Source: a virus
Length of the DNA stretch: 64,000 bases
Direction: 5' to 3' (one strand)
Virus record (IMG/VR): IMGVR_UViG_3300017987_000006
Span: 1-64,000 of that record
The notes under the pieces are model-generated. The model was given only the letters and a program-made list of their open reading frames with translations. It ran no database searches and had not been told where the DNA came from. Below are positions 1 through 7,448 of this stretch, piece after piece. The position numbers and the translations under genes are program-made. Numbering within the stretch: the stretch's first letter is position 1; each line of letters starts with the position of its first letter.

Positions 1-2
1 CT

Positions 3-401
3 GTGCGGCTGAAGGATGGGGGACTGGACCTTGGGTACCTACAGGTGGACTACGGAGACAGGAACGTTGATTATGATGTGCTCAACCTTTACGAACTAAG
101 GTTGGCCTACGCCTTGACGGTGCACAAGAGTCAGGGCAGCGAATACCCGATAGTGATCGTTCCCGTACACGAGCTGAACAAGTTCATGCTGACTCGTAAG
201 TTGTTGTACACGGCAGTTACTAGAGGGAAGGAACGAGTCTACCTCATCGGGCAACGGTCTGCCGTGCGGGCCGCGGTACAGAACAACCGCGATGAGTTAA
301 GAAACACCGACCTGATGCGTAGGGTGCTTGACATCTTCGATCGTGGGTCCGAAGAGCAGGAAAAACCCGATAACACTCAAAAAGAGGAGGTACCGGAATG
401 A
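3..401 (+). CDS. RecD2-like SF1B DNA helicase, C-terminal part (cut by window edge)
   Basis: Only the last 132 codons are in the window and the frame is open to the left edge, so the true start lies outside. The stretch LTVHKSQGSEYP (about residues 38-49) followed by LLYTAVTRGKERVYLIG (about 67-83) is the typical pair of motifs of the UvrD_C_2 domain that closes RecD/RecD2 and Dda-type helicases; the TAVTR arginine belongs to ATPase motif VI. An acidic, probably disordered tail follows. By family, it would unwind duplex DNA 5' to 3' in replication or recombination. Its stop overlaps the next start (ATGA), so it is part of the rightward operon. Family assignment is firm; the exact subfamily cannot be decided from this fragment. 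Confidence 0.85.
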   Translation: MRLKDGGLDLGYLQVDYGDRNVDYDVLNLYELRLAYALTVHKSQGSEYPIVIVPVHELNKFMLTRKLLYTAVTRGKERVYLIGQRSAVRAAVQNNRDELRNTDLMRRVLDIFDRGSEEQEKPDNTQKEEVPE

Positions 402-625
402 GCGGATACATGTATTGCACGTGCCGGGATTGCTTTGAACTGATCGTGGGCGAGGAGGGGGATTACTGCGACGATTGCATCGAGGCGGGGTGTCCGGACT
501 ACCAAGGCCAGAAGGGGATGAGTCAGGAGTGTCAGGGCAAGCACGCGTACGGCACACCGTGCGGAGACCCGAGCTGCTGTCCGCCGGAGGACTACGAGGA
601 GGTGACTGATGAAGCGAGATCCTGA
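398..625 (+). CDS. Small cysteine-rich (zinc-binding-type) protein
   Basis: 75 residues with ten cysteines, including CTCRDC near the N-terminus and CDDC around residue 24, which suggests one or two small metal-binding knuckles. The C-terminus is acidic. It starts at the ATG that overlaps the helicase stop, after an AAGAGGAGG ribosome-binding sequence, so translation is probably coupled. I do not recognise the family. It is one of many small zinc-ribbon-like proteins in this window. Confidence 0.75.
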   Translation: MSGYMYCTCRDCFELIVGEEGDYCDDCIEAGCPDYQGQKGMSQECQGKHAYGTPCGDPSCCPPEDYEEVTDEARS

Positions 626-869
626 TTTGTCTGAGGAGAGAAACTTCCGTTCGAGGAAGGACCCGATTGGGGGGAGGTTCCTCGGCGGAACCGCAGACTA
701 TACGATCACCATGAAGGTCTACGTTCGCTCGGCGATAGGTCAGGAGGTCCCAGACCAGAGGACGGTGGAGAACAAGATCACCAGCTTGCTACTGGCCCAG
801 CCGCGGCTGGACGAGGGAGCGTTCTGGGATGTTGCCGCAACTTCCATTCCGGGCTCTGGAACAGAGTAG
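609..869 (+). CDS. Hypothetical protein (86 aa)
   Basis: The start ATG lies 17 bases inside the previous gene and follows a strong AGGAGGTGA sequence. A basic N-terminus of about 25 residues precedes a segment predicted to alternate strand and helix (TITMKVYVRSA, about residues 33-43). No signal peptide, membrane segment or known motif is seen. It is placed in the operon by tight overlap only; function unknown. Confidence 0.65.
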   Translation: MKRDPDLSEERNFRSRKDPIGGRFLGGTADYTITMKVYVRSAIGQEVPDQRTVENKITSLLLAQPRLDEGAFWDVAATSIPGSGTE

Positions 870-1125
870 GGTGGCCGGGAAGTCCCACTACTGGCGCAGC
901 GTGGTGTGTGAGGGGTGTGAGAGGCGCTGCCGCTACAGGGACTTCAGGGTATTTGATCGGAACGGTTTTGCGGACACGAAAGCATCACTCTGGAAAGATG
1001 ACCCTGACCCGTCCACCTGGCGCTACAAGCGTCGGGGGACGGTGTTGGGGATCATGCATGAAGAGAAACGACAAATGTGGGAGAGCATGATAGCAAGCTG
1101 CCCACACAGGAAGAGAGATGAATGA
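829..1125 (+). CDS. Small CxxC protein, hypothetical (98 aa)
   Basis: Contains CEGCERRC around residues 28-35 and a later CPH, a possible zinc knuckle, then a basic, Trp-rich region. The start is uncertain: ATG at 829 overlaps the upstream gene by 41 bases with a GGGAG 13 bases before it, while GTG at 871 would leave a 1-base gap but has no good ribosome site. The cysteine motif is kept in both cases. The stop overlaps the next start (ATGA at 1122). Function unknown. Confidence 0.6.
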   Translation: MLPQLPFRALEQSRVAGKSHYWRSVVCEGCERRCRYRDFRVFDRNGFADTKASLWKDDPDPSTWRYKRRGTVLGIMHEEKRQMWESMIASCPHRKRDE

Positions 1126-1316
1126 AGAAGAAAAGGAAGAAGGGCAAGCCGCCGAAGGACAGGCAGAAGCCGGAGAAGATCAAGTCTGTATGGTATCACG
1201 CGAATGGAGATGCAGCGGTGGATCCGCGACATATCGAGGTGGAGTTACGAGGACCTCTTGGAGATCCAAAAGGGGTTGCAAGAGGAGGCCCGGGAGGCGA
1301 TGATCTCTTTGGATAA
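1122..1316 (+). CDS. Lysine-rich small protein, hypothetical (64 aa)
   Basis: Starts at an ATGA overlap with the upstream stop and opens with a strongly basic segment (MKKKRKKGKPPKDRQKPEK), which could bind nucleic acid. The second half is Gly/Pro-rich and overlaps a different, more protein-like frame that begins at 1204. It may therefore be real only in its first 30-35 codons, or be joined to the 1204 frame by a frameshift. Function unknown. Confidence 0.45.
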   Translation: MKKKRKKGKPPKDRQKPEKIKSVWYHANGDAAVDPRHIEVELRGPLGDPKGVARGGPGGDDLFG

Positions 1317-1353
1317 TCAGGAGAAGAAGGATGGCGATGAAGGTAACGTATAG
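1204..1353 (+). CDS. Short helical protein, hypothetical (49 aa)
   Basis: An open frame of 49 codons from ATG 1204 with a normal helical composition: MEMQRWIRDISRW, then YEDLLEIQKGLQEEAREAM and an acidic tail. No ribosome-binding sequence is visible just upstream, so it may depend on translation of the overlapping upstream gene or on a frameshift from it. It runs 23 bases into the next gene. Function unknown. Confidence 0.45.
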   Translation: MEMQRWIRDISRWSYEDLLEIQKGLQEEAREAMISLDNQEKKDGDEGNV

Positions 1354-1927
1354 ATTCGGAGGATATGCGATCCAGGCCGAGACCGGAAGTCTGCTGGCGT
1401 TGCTGTGCAGCCAGCTGAGGGTGGAGTTTCCAGATCTGGTGATGCGGCGGAAGCGGGATGTGTGGTACCAATACATCGCCCACGTCTTCATCGTGATCTT
1501 CACCCTCGGCTTCAATCGAAGGTACTTCGAGTACACGACGACCGGACCAAACGTCATCGACATCTCAGATACGGCGCATGCTCGTATTTGTGCAGGATCT
1601 CATTCGGACAGAATCTGGGAGCTGCTGATGCATGAACGGGTTCACCTGCGGCAGTTCAGAGACCGCGGAAAAGCGGTGATGGTGCTGGACTGGTTGTTCC
1701 CGCCGACTATCAGGTGTTACGGCCGGGCCAAGCGTATCGAGCTGCCAGCGTACCTGGTATCTTTGCAGTGCAAGTTCAGGACGGATAGGGAGTGGGCGGA
1801 GAGCAAGGAGTATAGAGAGTGGTGGATCGGCCAGTTCACCGGGCCGGGGTACGGGTGGTCTTGGACGAAGAGATCTGATGTGGAGAAGTGGTTTGACGAC
1901 GAGCTAAAACAATTACAAGGAGATTAG
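1331..1927 (+). CDS. Putative membrane-associated zinc metallopeptidase (minigluzincin-like)
   Basis: 198 residues. HERVH at 101-105 fits the HExxH zinc-protease signature, and the downstream glutamate in RIELPAY (E137) could be the third ligand, as in gluzincins. The histidine-bearing helix follows a hydrophobic segment (YIAHVFIVIFTLGF, about 48-61) that may embed in the membrane. The start ATG follows GGAGAAGAAGG. The family is known for small peptidases; the substrate here is unknown. A second metalloprotease of a different clan is encoded at 35,933. The motif is clear, but activity is inferred. Confidence 0.6.
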   Translation: MAMKVTYRFGGYAIQAETGSLLALLCSQLRVEFPDLVMRRKRDVWYQYIAHVFIVIFTLGFNRRYFEYTTTGPNVIDISDTAHARICAGSHSDRIWELLMHERVHLRQFRDRGKAVMVLDWLFPPTIRCYGRAKRIELPAYLVSLQCKFRTDREWAESKEYREWWIGQFTGPGYGWSWTKRSDVEKWFDDELKQLQGD

Positions 1928-1928
1928 A

Positions 1929-2138
1929 GTGGACCTACCGAGAGACAAGCTGTACTTCTTCGAGGGCTTCATCAAGAAGGAAGCGCCTTCTGGGAAAGCG
2001 TTTCTGCTAGAGGTTGAGGGGGTCGAAGTTTGGGTTCCCAAGGCTTGCATCGACGACAAGAGCGAGGCGTATGAGGAAGGAGACGAAGGAGAGATCGCAA
2101 TCCCGCTAGATATGGCAGAGGAGAAAGGACTGGTGTAA
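1929..2138 (+). CDS. Hypothetical acidic protein (69 aa)
   Basis: Starts with GTG after AAGGAG (1917-1922). The sequence alternates short strands and turns (KLYFFEGFIKKE, then FLLEVEGVEVWVPKACI), which could form a small beta-barrel, and ends in an acidic region. The stop overlaps the following ATG by one base. No family recognised. Confidence 0.7.
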   Translation: MDLPRDKLYFFEGFIKKEAPSGKAFLLEVEGVEVWVPKACIDDKSEAYEEGDEGEIAIPLDMAEEKGLV

Positions 2139-2428
2139 TGGATCAAGAAAATGTGAGGGTGACTCCGCAGGCGCTGGGGGCGTTGGTGTGGATGGGTTCC
2201 GTGGCGAAGGAGGTGACGGCTGAGTGGTTGGCGAAGAAGATGGAGATCGAAGTCGGGGATGTTATCAGCACACTCGACAGAATGGAGCGGGCCGGCGTTG
2301 TGGAGGACGTGGACGCGGAGCGTTTCTATCTGACTGATGGCGGGTGTGGGCTCTACGATGCGATATACAGTTCTGTGGTCGCGGTGAGTGAAGACAAGGA
2401 GTTGATGGGGGAGTCCGATGCTGAATAG
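2138..2428 (+). CDS. Winged-helix DNA-binding-like protein
   Basis: 96 residues. Residues about 10-70 read as a winged helix: TPQALGALVWMGSVAKEVTA, then a recognition-type helix (VGDVISTLDRMERAGVVE) and a wing (DAERFYLTDGG). The segment LDRMERAGVV is typical of MarR/ArsR-like folds. The tail is acidic. It probably acts as a small transcriptional regulator or an anti-host DNA-binding factor. Fold inferred from pattern only. Confidence 0.5.
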   Translation: MDQENVRVTPQALGALVWMGSVAKEVTAEWLAKKMEIEVGDVISTLDRMERAGVVEDVDAERFYLTDGGCGLYDAIYSSVVAVSEDKELMGESDAE

Positions 2429-2648
2429 CTACAACCGCGTAAAGGTCTTCAGCGCGACCAAGGCTAGAGATCGAGAAGAGCTGGGAGAGAGGGTGACAGA
2501 GTGGATGGCCGACTACGATGGGGAGGTTGTGGACACGGTGATTACGCAGTCCTCCGATAGGGAGTTCCACTGCTTCACCATCACGCTGTTCTGCACAGAA
2601 GATCCTAATCCACAGCCAAAGCGGAAGAGGAGGAGAAATGGTGGATAG
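2418..2648 (+). CDS. Cse60-like small protein
   Basis: 76 residues. The pattern VKVFSATKARDREELGERV, WMADYDGEVVD, then VITQSSDREFHCFTITLFC matches the small alpha/beta proteins of the Cse60 (sporulation sigma-E-controlled) family, also found in phages and mobile elements, whose role is not known. A basic tail of lysines and arginines follows and could bind nucleic acid. It overlaps both neighbours by about 11 bases. Confidence 0.5.
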   Translation: MLNSYNRVKVFSATKARDREELGERVTEWMADYDGEVVDTVITQSSDREFHCFTITLFCTEDPNPQPKRKRRRNGG

Positions 2649-2913
2649 CCCTCTCCAACACGTAGCGATCCAGACAACTCTCGGAGCGTTCTACGTCTTC
2701 CCAGATCTTACGGCGGAGATGGTGGTGGAGCTGCGACAGCACCTCGAGGCAAAGACCGACAATGTTGTGGTCCGCAATATCAGCGGCGCAGCGATGACGG
2801 TTCCGCGGAAGATCATTGAGTTGGTTGGCACTCTCTACGATGGGCCGGAGATACAACCAGCGCACCCGACACACCCCGCCCCCGGGGTTGTGGTGTTCTG
2901 GAGAAAGCAGTGA
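2638..2913 (+). CDS. Hypothetical protein (91 aa)
   Basis: Starts at ATG 2638 after GGAGGAGAA and ends in an overlap with the GTG of the next gene. The centre has alternating strands and helices (QTTLGAFYVFPDL, then AEMVVELRQHLEAK); the C-terminus is proline-rich. No motif recognised; no membrane segment. Confidence 0.65.
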   Translation: MVDSPLQHVAIQTTLGAFYVFPDLTAEMVVELRQHLEAKTDNVVVRNISGAAMTVPRKIIELVGTLYDGPEIQPAHPTHPAPGVVVFWRKQ

Positions 2914-3329
2914 AAAAGAAGAAGACACCGCCGGGCCGGTTCTTGATCAAGAGGCTTGATGCCATTCCCCCAGACGGCGGGCTCGATCTGACCAAGAAGC
3001 TGGTCAAGAACTTTTTGGCGATCAATGTGAAGTATGCTGGCGACCTGAAACAGCTCGCCGAGCGGTACGGGCTGCACTATCTTCGGTCCAAGAGAATGCG
3101 CAAGGCGGAGCTCGTGCAATGGATCGCCGATCATCATCCGGCAGTGCGGATGCTGGAGGGAAAGTACATGATCGGCGTCGATTGGGGTAGTCGGGAGGAC
3201 CTGTCGGCGTGTGTGGTTTACAAAATGGGGCCGGAGGGGGGACTGAGACTCGTTGCCATCAAGGAGGACAAGCGATGGACGAATATGATAGCGCAGCAGG
3301 AAGAGACAAGGAGTACGACGAAGCCTTGA
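2910..3329 (+). CDS. Protein with SAP-like helix and RNase H-fold-like strand
   Basis: 139 residues, GTG start overlapping the upstream stop. A basic N-terminus leads to a helical part with a SAP/Rho-N-like helix pair (SKRMRKAELVQWIADH, about 60-75). Then YMIGVDWGSREDLSACVVYK (about 86-105) resembles the first strand and acidic residue (D91) of RNase H-like nuclease folds. The domain is too short to be a complete nuclease and ends soon after, so it may be a truncated or minimal version. The last 55 bases overlap the next gene. Confidence 0.45.
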   Translation: MKKKKTPPGRFLIKRLDAIPPDGGLDLTKKLVKNFLAINVKYAGDLKQLAERYGLHYLRSKRMRKAELVQWIADHHPAVRMLEGKYMIGVDWGSREDLSACVVYKMGPEGGLRLVAIKEDKRWTNMIAQQEETRSTTKP

Positions 3330-3766
3330 ACGAGAAGGCTCGGGGGATGCGGGGCAGGGATGGGGCGGACGTGCCGCCTTTCATGCGTGAGCGCGTGGCC
3401 TTCCTGAAGAAGATCCGGAACTCCCGGTTCCGCTGGCGGCCCTCTACCTACGGTTATGATCCGAACAAGTACAGCCCTGAGGTCGTGGAGGAGTTCGTGG
3501 GTGCTGTGGAGGAGACCCTGCCACCGGGTGCGTTCATGGCGCTGTTTGTGATCTTGGCCACCGGCCACGAGCCGATGCTGGGGTCGTTCGACGGGAGGGT
3601 GCAGAACGATATGAGATCGTTTTACGGGTTCTGGTTGGGGGTGAATGGGCGGACCAGGTCAAATATCCTCGACAAGATGCGGATCCGTTTGTATGAGGAG
3701 CAGCACAAGAAGTACGTCGAGGCCTTCCATAAGAAGGCCAGGGCGGAGGAGGCATCTGGAAAATGA
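3275..3766 (+). CDS. Hypothetical protein (163 aa)
   Basis: Start placed at ATG 3275 because AAGGAGG lies 8 bases upstream; the longer open frame to 3209 has non-protein-like composition. The N-terminus is charged; the rest is mostly helical with a hydrophobic segment (GAFMALFVILATG) that may be buried rather than membrane-spanning. The C-terminus is a basic helix. No family recognised. Confidence 0.7.
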   Translation: MDEYDSAAGRDKEYDEALNEKARGMRGRDGADVPPFMRERVAFLKKIRNSRFRWRPSTYGYDPNKYSPEVVEEFVGAVEETLPPGAFMALFVILATGHEPMLGSFDGRVQNDMRSFYGFWLGVNGRTRSNILDKMRIRLYEEQHKKYVEAFHKKARAEEASGK

Positions 3767-4200
3767 TCTTCAATATCGGAGACCCGGTGTGGAACGCGGC
3801 CCTGGTAGAGAAGCTGGTCTATGTTTCTCACGAAGAGGCATCACATGCGCTCCAGCTCTACACAGAGGACGTGAAGGATGACATTGCGGCGAGGAAGGTG
3901 ATGGGGGCCCTGCCAGCTCGGGTGCGCATCCAGGAGAAGAATCTTTCGTCTTTGGCGGAGTTCTTTGTGCTTCAGACGTTCTTTCATCACCAGAAGCATT
4001 TGCAAGATCGGTGGGGCAATAGGCGAGTGATTTGGATCACAATGCAGGACGCACATGGAGAACCGGAGGAGTACGCACGGAGGGCCCACTTCTTGTTGTG
4101 GTCTGAGGAGGAGGATATGTTCAAGGGTGCGGAGTTGAAGCTGGAGAACGGAGTTGTCATCACCTTTGATCATCAACCGGGGGCGGAGGGAAGCAAATGA
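3763..4200 (+). CDS. Hypothetical protein (145 aa)
   Basis: ATGA overlap with both neighbours. Mixed alpha/beta composition with a helical N-terminal half (SHEEASHALQLYTEDVKDD) and beta-rich C-terminal half (RVIWITMQDAHG, GVVITFDHQ). No recognisable catalytic motif. The tight coupling to the P-loop kinase downstream may mean a linked function, but nothing in the sequence shows it. Confidence 0.7.
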   Translation: MIFNIGDPVWNAALVEKLVYVSHEEASHALQLYTEDVKDDIAARKVMGALPARVRIQEKNLSSLAEFFVLQTFFHHQKHLQDRWGNRRVIWITMQDAHGEPEEYARRAHFLLWSEEEDMFKGAELKLENGVVITFDHQPGAEGSK

Positions 4201-4727
4201 GCTTTGTAGAAGAGTTTGGAAAGATCGTAATCATCTTGCGGGCCCCACCAGGGGCCGGCAAGACGACATTTGCCTCGTTTCTACGCGAAATGATCAAGCA
4301 CACGCAGATCACCACGACATATGTCTCGATGGATGCCATCAGGGAATCAGAAGGGAGGAAGTTTTCCTACACCAACCTGCAGGAAGACGTACGGAAGATG
4401 GATAGAATGTTCGATGCGGCGGTGGAGGGCGGGATCAACATCATCATTCTGGACAATACTCACTCTCGAGAGTGGGAGTACGCCCGAAAGAAGGACAAGG
4501 CCGAGAGGTACGGCTACACGGTCTTCCTCATCGAGGTCCAGTCGGACTTCTGGACTTGCCTGCGACGGCAGAAGCACGGAGTCCCGTTCTACAAGATGCA
4601 GGAGATGTTCGATCGGTGGGAGTCACCAATTCGTCGTGGGAAAGATCGAATCAAGGACATGGAAGCTGAGTTAAACAACATCATAGAGGCATTCAAGCCT
4701 TCTACCAAATCGATGGAGAGCGACTGA
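4197..4727 (+). CDS. P-loop kinase of the polynucleotide-kinase/AAA_33 type
   Basis: 176 residues. Walker A is APPGAGKTT (16-24). IIILDNTH (83-89) is the Walker B-type strand followed by the D-N-T signature of polynucleotide-kinase and N4BP2-like ATPases. Arginines in the C-terminal half (R-R at about 123-124 and RRGKDRI) could form the lid. Members phosphorylate 5'-OH nucleic acid ends or other small substrates. There is no phosphatase domain fused, although a HAD phosphatase is encoded two genes downstream, as in split T4 Pnk-like arrangements. Start ATG has a GGAGGG ribosome site and overlaps the upstream stop. Confidence 0.7.
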   Translation: MSFVEEFGKIVIILRAPPGAGKTTFASFLREMIKHTQITTTYVSMDAIRESEGRKFSYTNLQEDVRKMDRMFDAAVEGGINIIILDNTHSREWEYARKKDKAERYGYTVFLIEVQSDFWTCLRRQKHGVPFYKMQEMFDRWESPIRRGKDRIKDMEAELNNIIEAFKPSTKSMESD

Positions 4728-5449
4728 TGAAGACGATCGATGTGAAAGATGCTCGAGCAATCCTGGACGCGATGAAGCAGGCCCAGGAGGCCAAGGGGGG
4801 AGAGAAGGACAAGAAGAAGACCACAATGCCGACGAAGGAAGAGATCGAGGTGGCGGTGGCGTCCGTGGTGCTCGAGGAGCAGAAGACGTGGCCGGAGTGG
4901 ATCGTCGAGATCATCGGTGGTTGGACGCCCAGCAAGGCGTCATTTTCCAAGGGCGTGCCGTACGTCATTGGCGCGTACATGCACCACGCGTTGGAGCGAC
5001 TACGTGAAGAGACACACAAGAAGGTTCGGGAAACGGAGCTGGAATCGGTGAGGGAGATGGGGTCGGTCAGCATCGAGTTGAAGGAGAGGGAGGAGATGTT
5101 CAAGCAGTCGACGGCTGATACCATCTCCGATCTCGAGAAGGAGAGGAACAGCAAGCTCAAGCAGCTAGATAATCTGAGGGCTGAGATCCACGAGGAGTAC
5201 AACGAGCTTTTCAAGGCTCTTCGCGAAGTTGATCCCCCGGACGACATCCTAGAGCTGCGAGAGAAGAGGAAGTTCATCGAGAAGGAGTACGACGCCGCGG
5301 TGGACGAACTGGAGCTGGAGTACAAGGAGTTGAAGGAGCAGATCATAGCCATTGACGAGGCGAAGGAGAACTGGAACTCTAAGGGACGCAAGAAGAAGCG
5401 CAAAGCCGAGAAGGAAGAAGCTGGCGAGCAGGCCAAGCAGCAGGTATAA
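4727..5449 (+). CDS. Coiled-coil protein, hypothetical (240 aa)
   Basis: ATGA overlap with the kinase gene. Residues about 90-220 are a long charged coiled coil, rich in Glu, Lys and Leu, followed by a basic tail. The N-terminal 85 residues contain a compact Trp/Pro-rich segment (TWPEWIVEIIGGWTPSK) that may be a small folded domain. A structural or scaffolding role is possible; function unknown. The last codons contain the -10 box of the following gene. Confidence 0.7.
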   Translation: MKTIDVKDARAILDAMKQAQEAKGGEKDKKKTTMPTKEEIEVAVASVVLEEQKTWPEWIVEIIGGWTPSKASFSKGVPYVIGAYMHHALERLREETHKKVRETELESVREMGSVSIELKEREEMFKQSTADTISDLEKERNSKLKQLDNLRAEIHEEYNELFKALREVDPPDDILELREKRKFIEKEYDAAVDELELEYKELKEQIIAIDEAKENWNSKGRKKKRKAEKEEAGEQAKQQV

Positions 5450-5450
5450 T
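5445..5450 (+). promoter_or_regulatory. Probable -10 box of a leaderless promoter
   Basis: A perfect TATAAT lies exactly 7 bases before the ATG of the HAD gene at 5458, which has no Shine-Dalgarno sequence. Transcription would begin at or one base before the start codon. The -35 region is weak (three of six matches at 17-18 bases). The same geometry recurs at 12,738 and 13,406. Confidence 0.55.
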
Positions 5451-5457
5451 CCGCCGC

Positions 5458-5856
5458 ATGGAGAAGCTCAGCTACGATGATCCCAAGCGTCCCAAGATCT
5501 TGGCACTGGACCTTGATGGGACGTTGTTGCACTACGACGGGTACTCCCCGGACATGTTCGGGGAGCCCGTTCGTGGCATGGCCCGCGAACTCGAGCGGAT
5601 TCGAGATGAAGGATGGAAGATCGTAATCTGGACGTGTCGAAAGGACACCCCAGAGCTGAGGAAGCACCTGAAGGACAATGAGGTGCCGTTCGATTACATT
5701 AACGATCATCCCTGGAACGGGCCGGACGACCCTCGGAAGATTCATGCTGACGTCTACGCAGACGATAAGGGATTGTCCTTCACTGGAATCGCGGATGGCT
5801 TCGCAGATCGTGTGCTACATCACCAGCCGTGGTGGCAGCAGGCCGCGTGGCTGTAG
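5458..5856 (+). CDS. HAD-family phosphatase-like hydrolase
   Basis: 132 residues with the HAD motifs in order: ILALDLDGTLL (nucleophile D18, acid/base D20), motif II threonine in IVIWTCR (T59), and the later K94 and DVYADDKG acidic pair (D102/D103) for magnesium. It is a compact form without a large cap. Likely releases phosphate from a small molecule or a nucleic acid 3' end; together with the P-loop kinase at 4,197 it could make a split end-repair pair. It appears leaderless: a TATAAT sits 7 bases upstream and no ribosome site is present. Confidence 0.75.
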   Translation: MEKLSYDDPKRPKILALDLDGTLLHYDGYSPDMFGEPVRGMARELERIRDEGWKIVIWTCRKDTPELRKHLKDNEVPFDYINDHPWNGPDDPRKIHADVYADDKGLSFTGIADGFADRVLHHQPWWQQAAWL

Positions 5857-5876
5857 CGCACGATTTTAGGTGGGAT

Positions 5877-6170
5877 ATGGAACTGTTCAAGGAGCACGTC
5901 TTGGGGGATGACCTGTACGGTGTAGCGTTCGCACCGACGTCGTTTTTCGTTCTCAACTGGATGGCTGGTCTGGTTGAGATCCACGATATTATTTGGCTGC
6001 CGAGGAAGCAGGCGATGTTCTTCGTCGTCAGCAGCAAGGACAAGTCCGGCATCCTGTTCAAATCGGGGCTAATCAGCGGGACAAAGATCGGGGGCTTCAA
6101 GCCGTCGAAGCAGTCCATCATGGTCGAGTGGCCGAGGGGCCACCACATACTAGGAATCGGAGGTAACTGA
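5877..6170 (+). CDS. Hypothetical protein (97 aa)
   Basis: Start placed at ATG 5877, preceded by AGGTGGG; a GTG at 5829 would add 16 residues and overlap the HAD gene. The sequence is beta-rich with aromatic strands (YGVAFAPTSFFVLNWM, QAMFFVVSS). No family recognised. The stop shares a base with the next ATG. Confidence 0.65.
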   Translation: MELFKEHVLGDDLYGVAFAPTSFFVLNWMAGLVEIHDIIWLPRKQAMFFVVSSKDKSGILFKSGLISGTKIGGFKPSKQSIMVEWPRGHHILGIGGN

Positions 6171-6583
6171 TGTGGACCATTCTCAGGGCCGTAACAGGGG
6201 AGAAGTTTCTCTGCAAGACAGAGGCAAACCTTCAGCAAGCAGCCATCGAGCGCAAGCCTGTCATGATCACGGAGGTGTACGAGGTCCTCTCGTTGAACAT
6301 GAACATGCCGGGTGGGCTCATGAAGCGCTTGACTCGGATCACCTTCATGGATTTTCAGGAGCGGGGACCGCTGCCAAAGATGTTCGTGGTCCCGGCGGGG
6401 TGGTACGAGCCAGACCAGGCCTTCATCGAGGCCCAGCTTCAGCAGATGAAACGCGACATGGAGCAGGCCGCAGAGCAGGAGAAGAAGATCATGGAGGAGA
6501 TCCAGCGCCAGCAGTCTCCTCTTGCTCAAGTGCACATGGTGCCGAAGATGAGTCCGGTCGACCCAAGGATGCGTCGCCGGTAG
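6170..6583 (+). CDS. Hypothetical protein with helical C-terminus (137 aa)
   Basis: Begins after a good GGAGGTAACTG sequence. A beta-rich N-terminal half (residues 1-85) is followed by a Gln/Glu-rich amphipathic helix (AFIEAQLQQMKRDMEQAA) likely to form a coiled coil, then a short basic tail. Function unknown. Confidence 0.7.
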   Translation: MWTILRAVTGEKFLCKTEANLQQAAIERKPVMITEVYEVLSLNMNMPGGLMKRLTRITFMDFQERGPLPKMFVVPAGWYEPDQAFIEAQLQQMKRDMEQAAEQEKKIMEEIQRQQSPLAQVHMVPKMSPVDPRMRRR

Positions 6584-6609
6584 AACTCCGCCCAGGCTTC
6601 GGCCTGTGC

Positions 6610-6894
6610 ATGAATTGCAACAACCCAACGAAGGGCAGATACAACTACCGAGGTGTCATTGTCTGCTCTCACTGTTTCTCGCTCGCCCAGATGTGCGACA
6701 GGCGGGCGGTGAAGCAGGTGCGTGATTTACTCGCTGTCTATCGCGAGTCTCTTCGTGTGTCGCTCGCCAGCGGCAAGCTGCGCCCGTCCTCTCAGATCCC
6801 AGACAAGGACACTAAGGTGTCCAAGCTCCCGCCTCAGGAGGAGCTTCGGCGCGTGCTTCAGGGCCTCGCCGATATCAAAAAGCGATCCGAATAG
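6610..6894 (+). CDS. Zinc-ribbon protein (start uncertain)
   Basis: About 94 residues. The frame carries CMNCNNP and, 20 residues later, VCSHCFSL, a classical CxxC...CxxC zinc ribbon followed by a helical region. The first cysteine lies immediately before the only ATG (6610), so translation must start upstream for the ribbon to be complete: a CTG at 6604 or a -1 shift from the previous gene are possible. Coordinates use the ATG. Function unknown; it may bind nucleic acid or polymerase. Confidence 0.5.
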   Translation: MNCNNPTKGRYNYRGVIVCSHCFSLAQMCDRRAVKQVRDLLAVYRESLRVSLASGKLRPSSQIPDKDTKVSKLPPQEELRRVLQGLADIKKRSE

Positions 6895-6909
6895 ATCGTC
6901 CGTTCTCGG

Positions 6910-6915
6910 TATAAG
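6910..6915 (+). promoter_or_regulatory. Candidate TATAAG -10 box
   Basis: The 55-base gap before 6950 contains TCGGTATAAG, with TATAAG ending 34 bases before the ATG and a clear Shine-Dalgarno (AAAGGAGG) in between. The same hexamer at the same distance (32-34 bases) lies before the leftward operon at 50,485 and before 34,540. No good -35 is visible, so this may be a phage-sigma-type promoter. Evidence is positional only. Confidence 0.4.
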
Positions 6916-6949
6916 CTCTTTAAGAGACAATTTCAAAGGAGGACTTACA

Positions 6950-7444
6950 ATGTGTGCAGAGTTTTCTCTAATTTGTCCTCGGTGCTCAGCACCGCCCGAG
7001 GATGCTCGTTTGGCTGTTGTATCTGGGAGGTTTAGTGCTCGGAGTATGCCTTTAAACGATGACGGATTCAGTCCCACGGACGCGAGGGGCTTCGATACCG
7101 ATGATGAGGTGGTGCACTGCTCGATGTGTGATAGCCGGTTTCCTATCGGGGAATGCCTTATAGGTAATCACCTCGTTCATGCGGAAGAGTTGGAGATCTG
7201 GGGAATGGCGGATATGGGTGACGGGCGGCTGACAGCGACCACGGAGATCTTGGGCACTAATATGCACGTCACCTTCATCCGTGTGGAGAAGAACAGCAAC
7301 CACATCCAGATCGCTAAACATCCGATTGCACAGAACATGTATACGCATCTGTGCATGATGGATCCCGGAGGTCCCTTCCGGACGGTGCAGCTGGCTGATC
7401 GGGACGGAGAGTGGGTTATGATCATCACACCGTTTCAGGAGTAG
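6950..7444 (+). CDS. Zinc-ribbon-containing hypothetical protein (164 aa)
   Basis: Start chosen at ATG 6950 because AAAGGAGG precedes it by 8 bases. The N-terminus has ICPRC and a second pair CSMC about 47 residues later, separated by a loop, suggesting one zinc site. The remainder is beta-rich (THVTFIRVE type strands). It begins a new transcription unit if the TATAAG upstream is a promoter. Function unknown. Confidence 0.7.
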   Translation: MCAEFSLICPRCSAPPEDARLAVVSGRFSARSMPLNDDGFSPTDARGFDTDDEVVHCSMCDSRFPIGECLIGNHLVHAEELEIWGMADMGDGRLTATTEILGTNMHVTFIRVEKNSNHIQIAKHPIAQNMYTHLCMMDPGGPFRTVQLADRDGEWVMIITPFQE

Positions 7445-7448
7445 CACG

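Noticed and set aside
1118-1303. 61-codon frame starting at 1118
   Set aside because: Arg/Gly/Ser-rich shadow of the better frames at 1,122 and 1,204.
6172-6609. Open frame upstream of the zinc-ribbon gene
   Set aside because: It is a shadow of the gene at 6,170 with His/Gly/Arg-rich composition.
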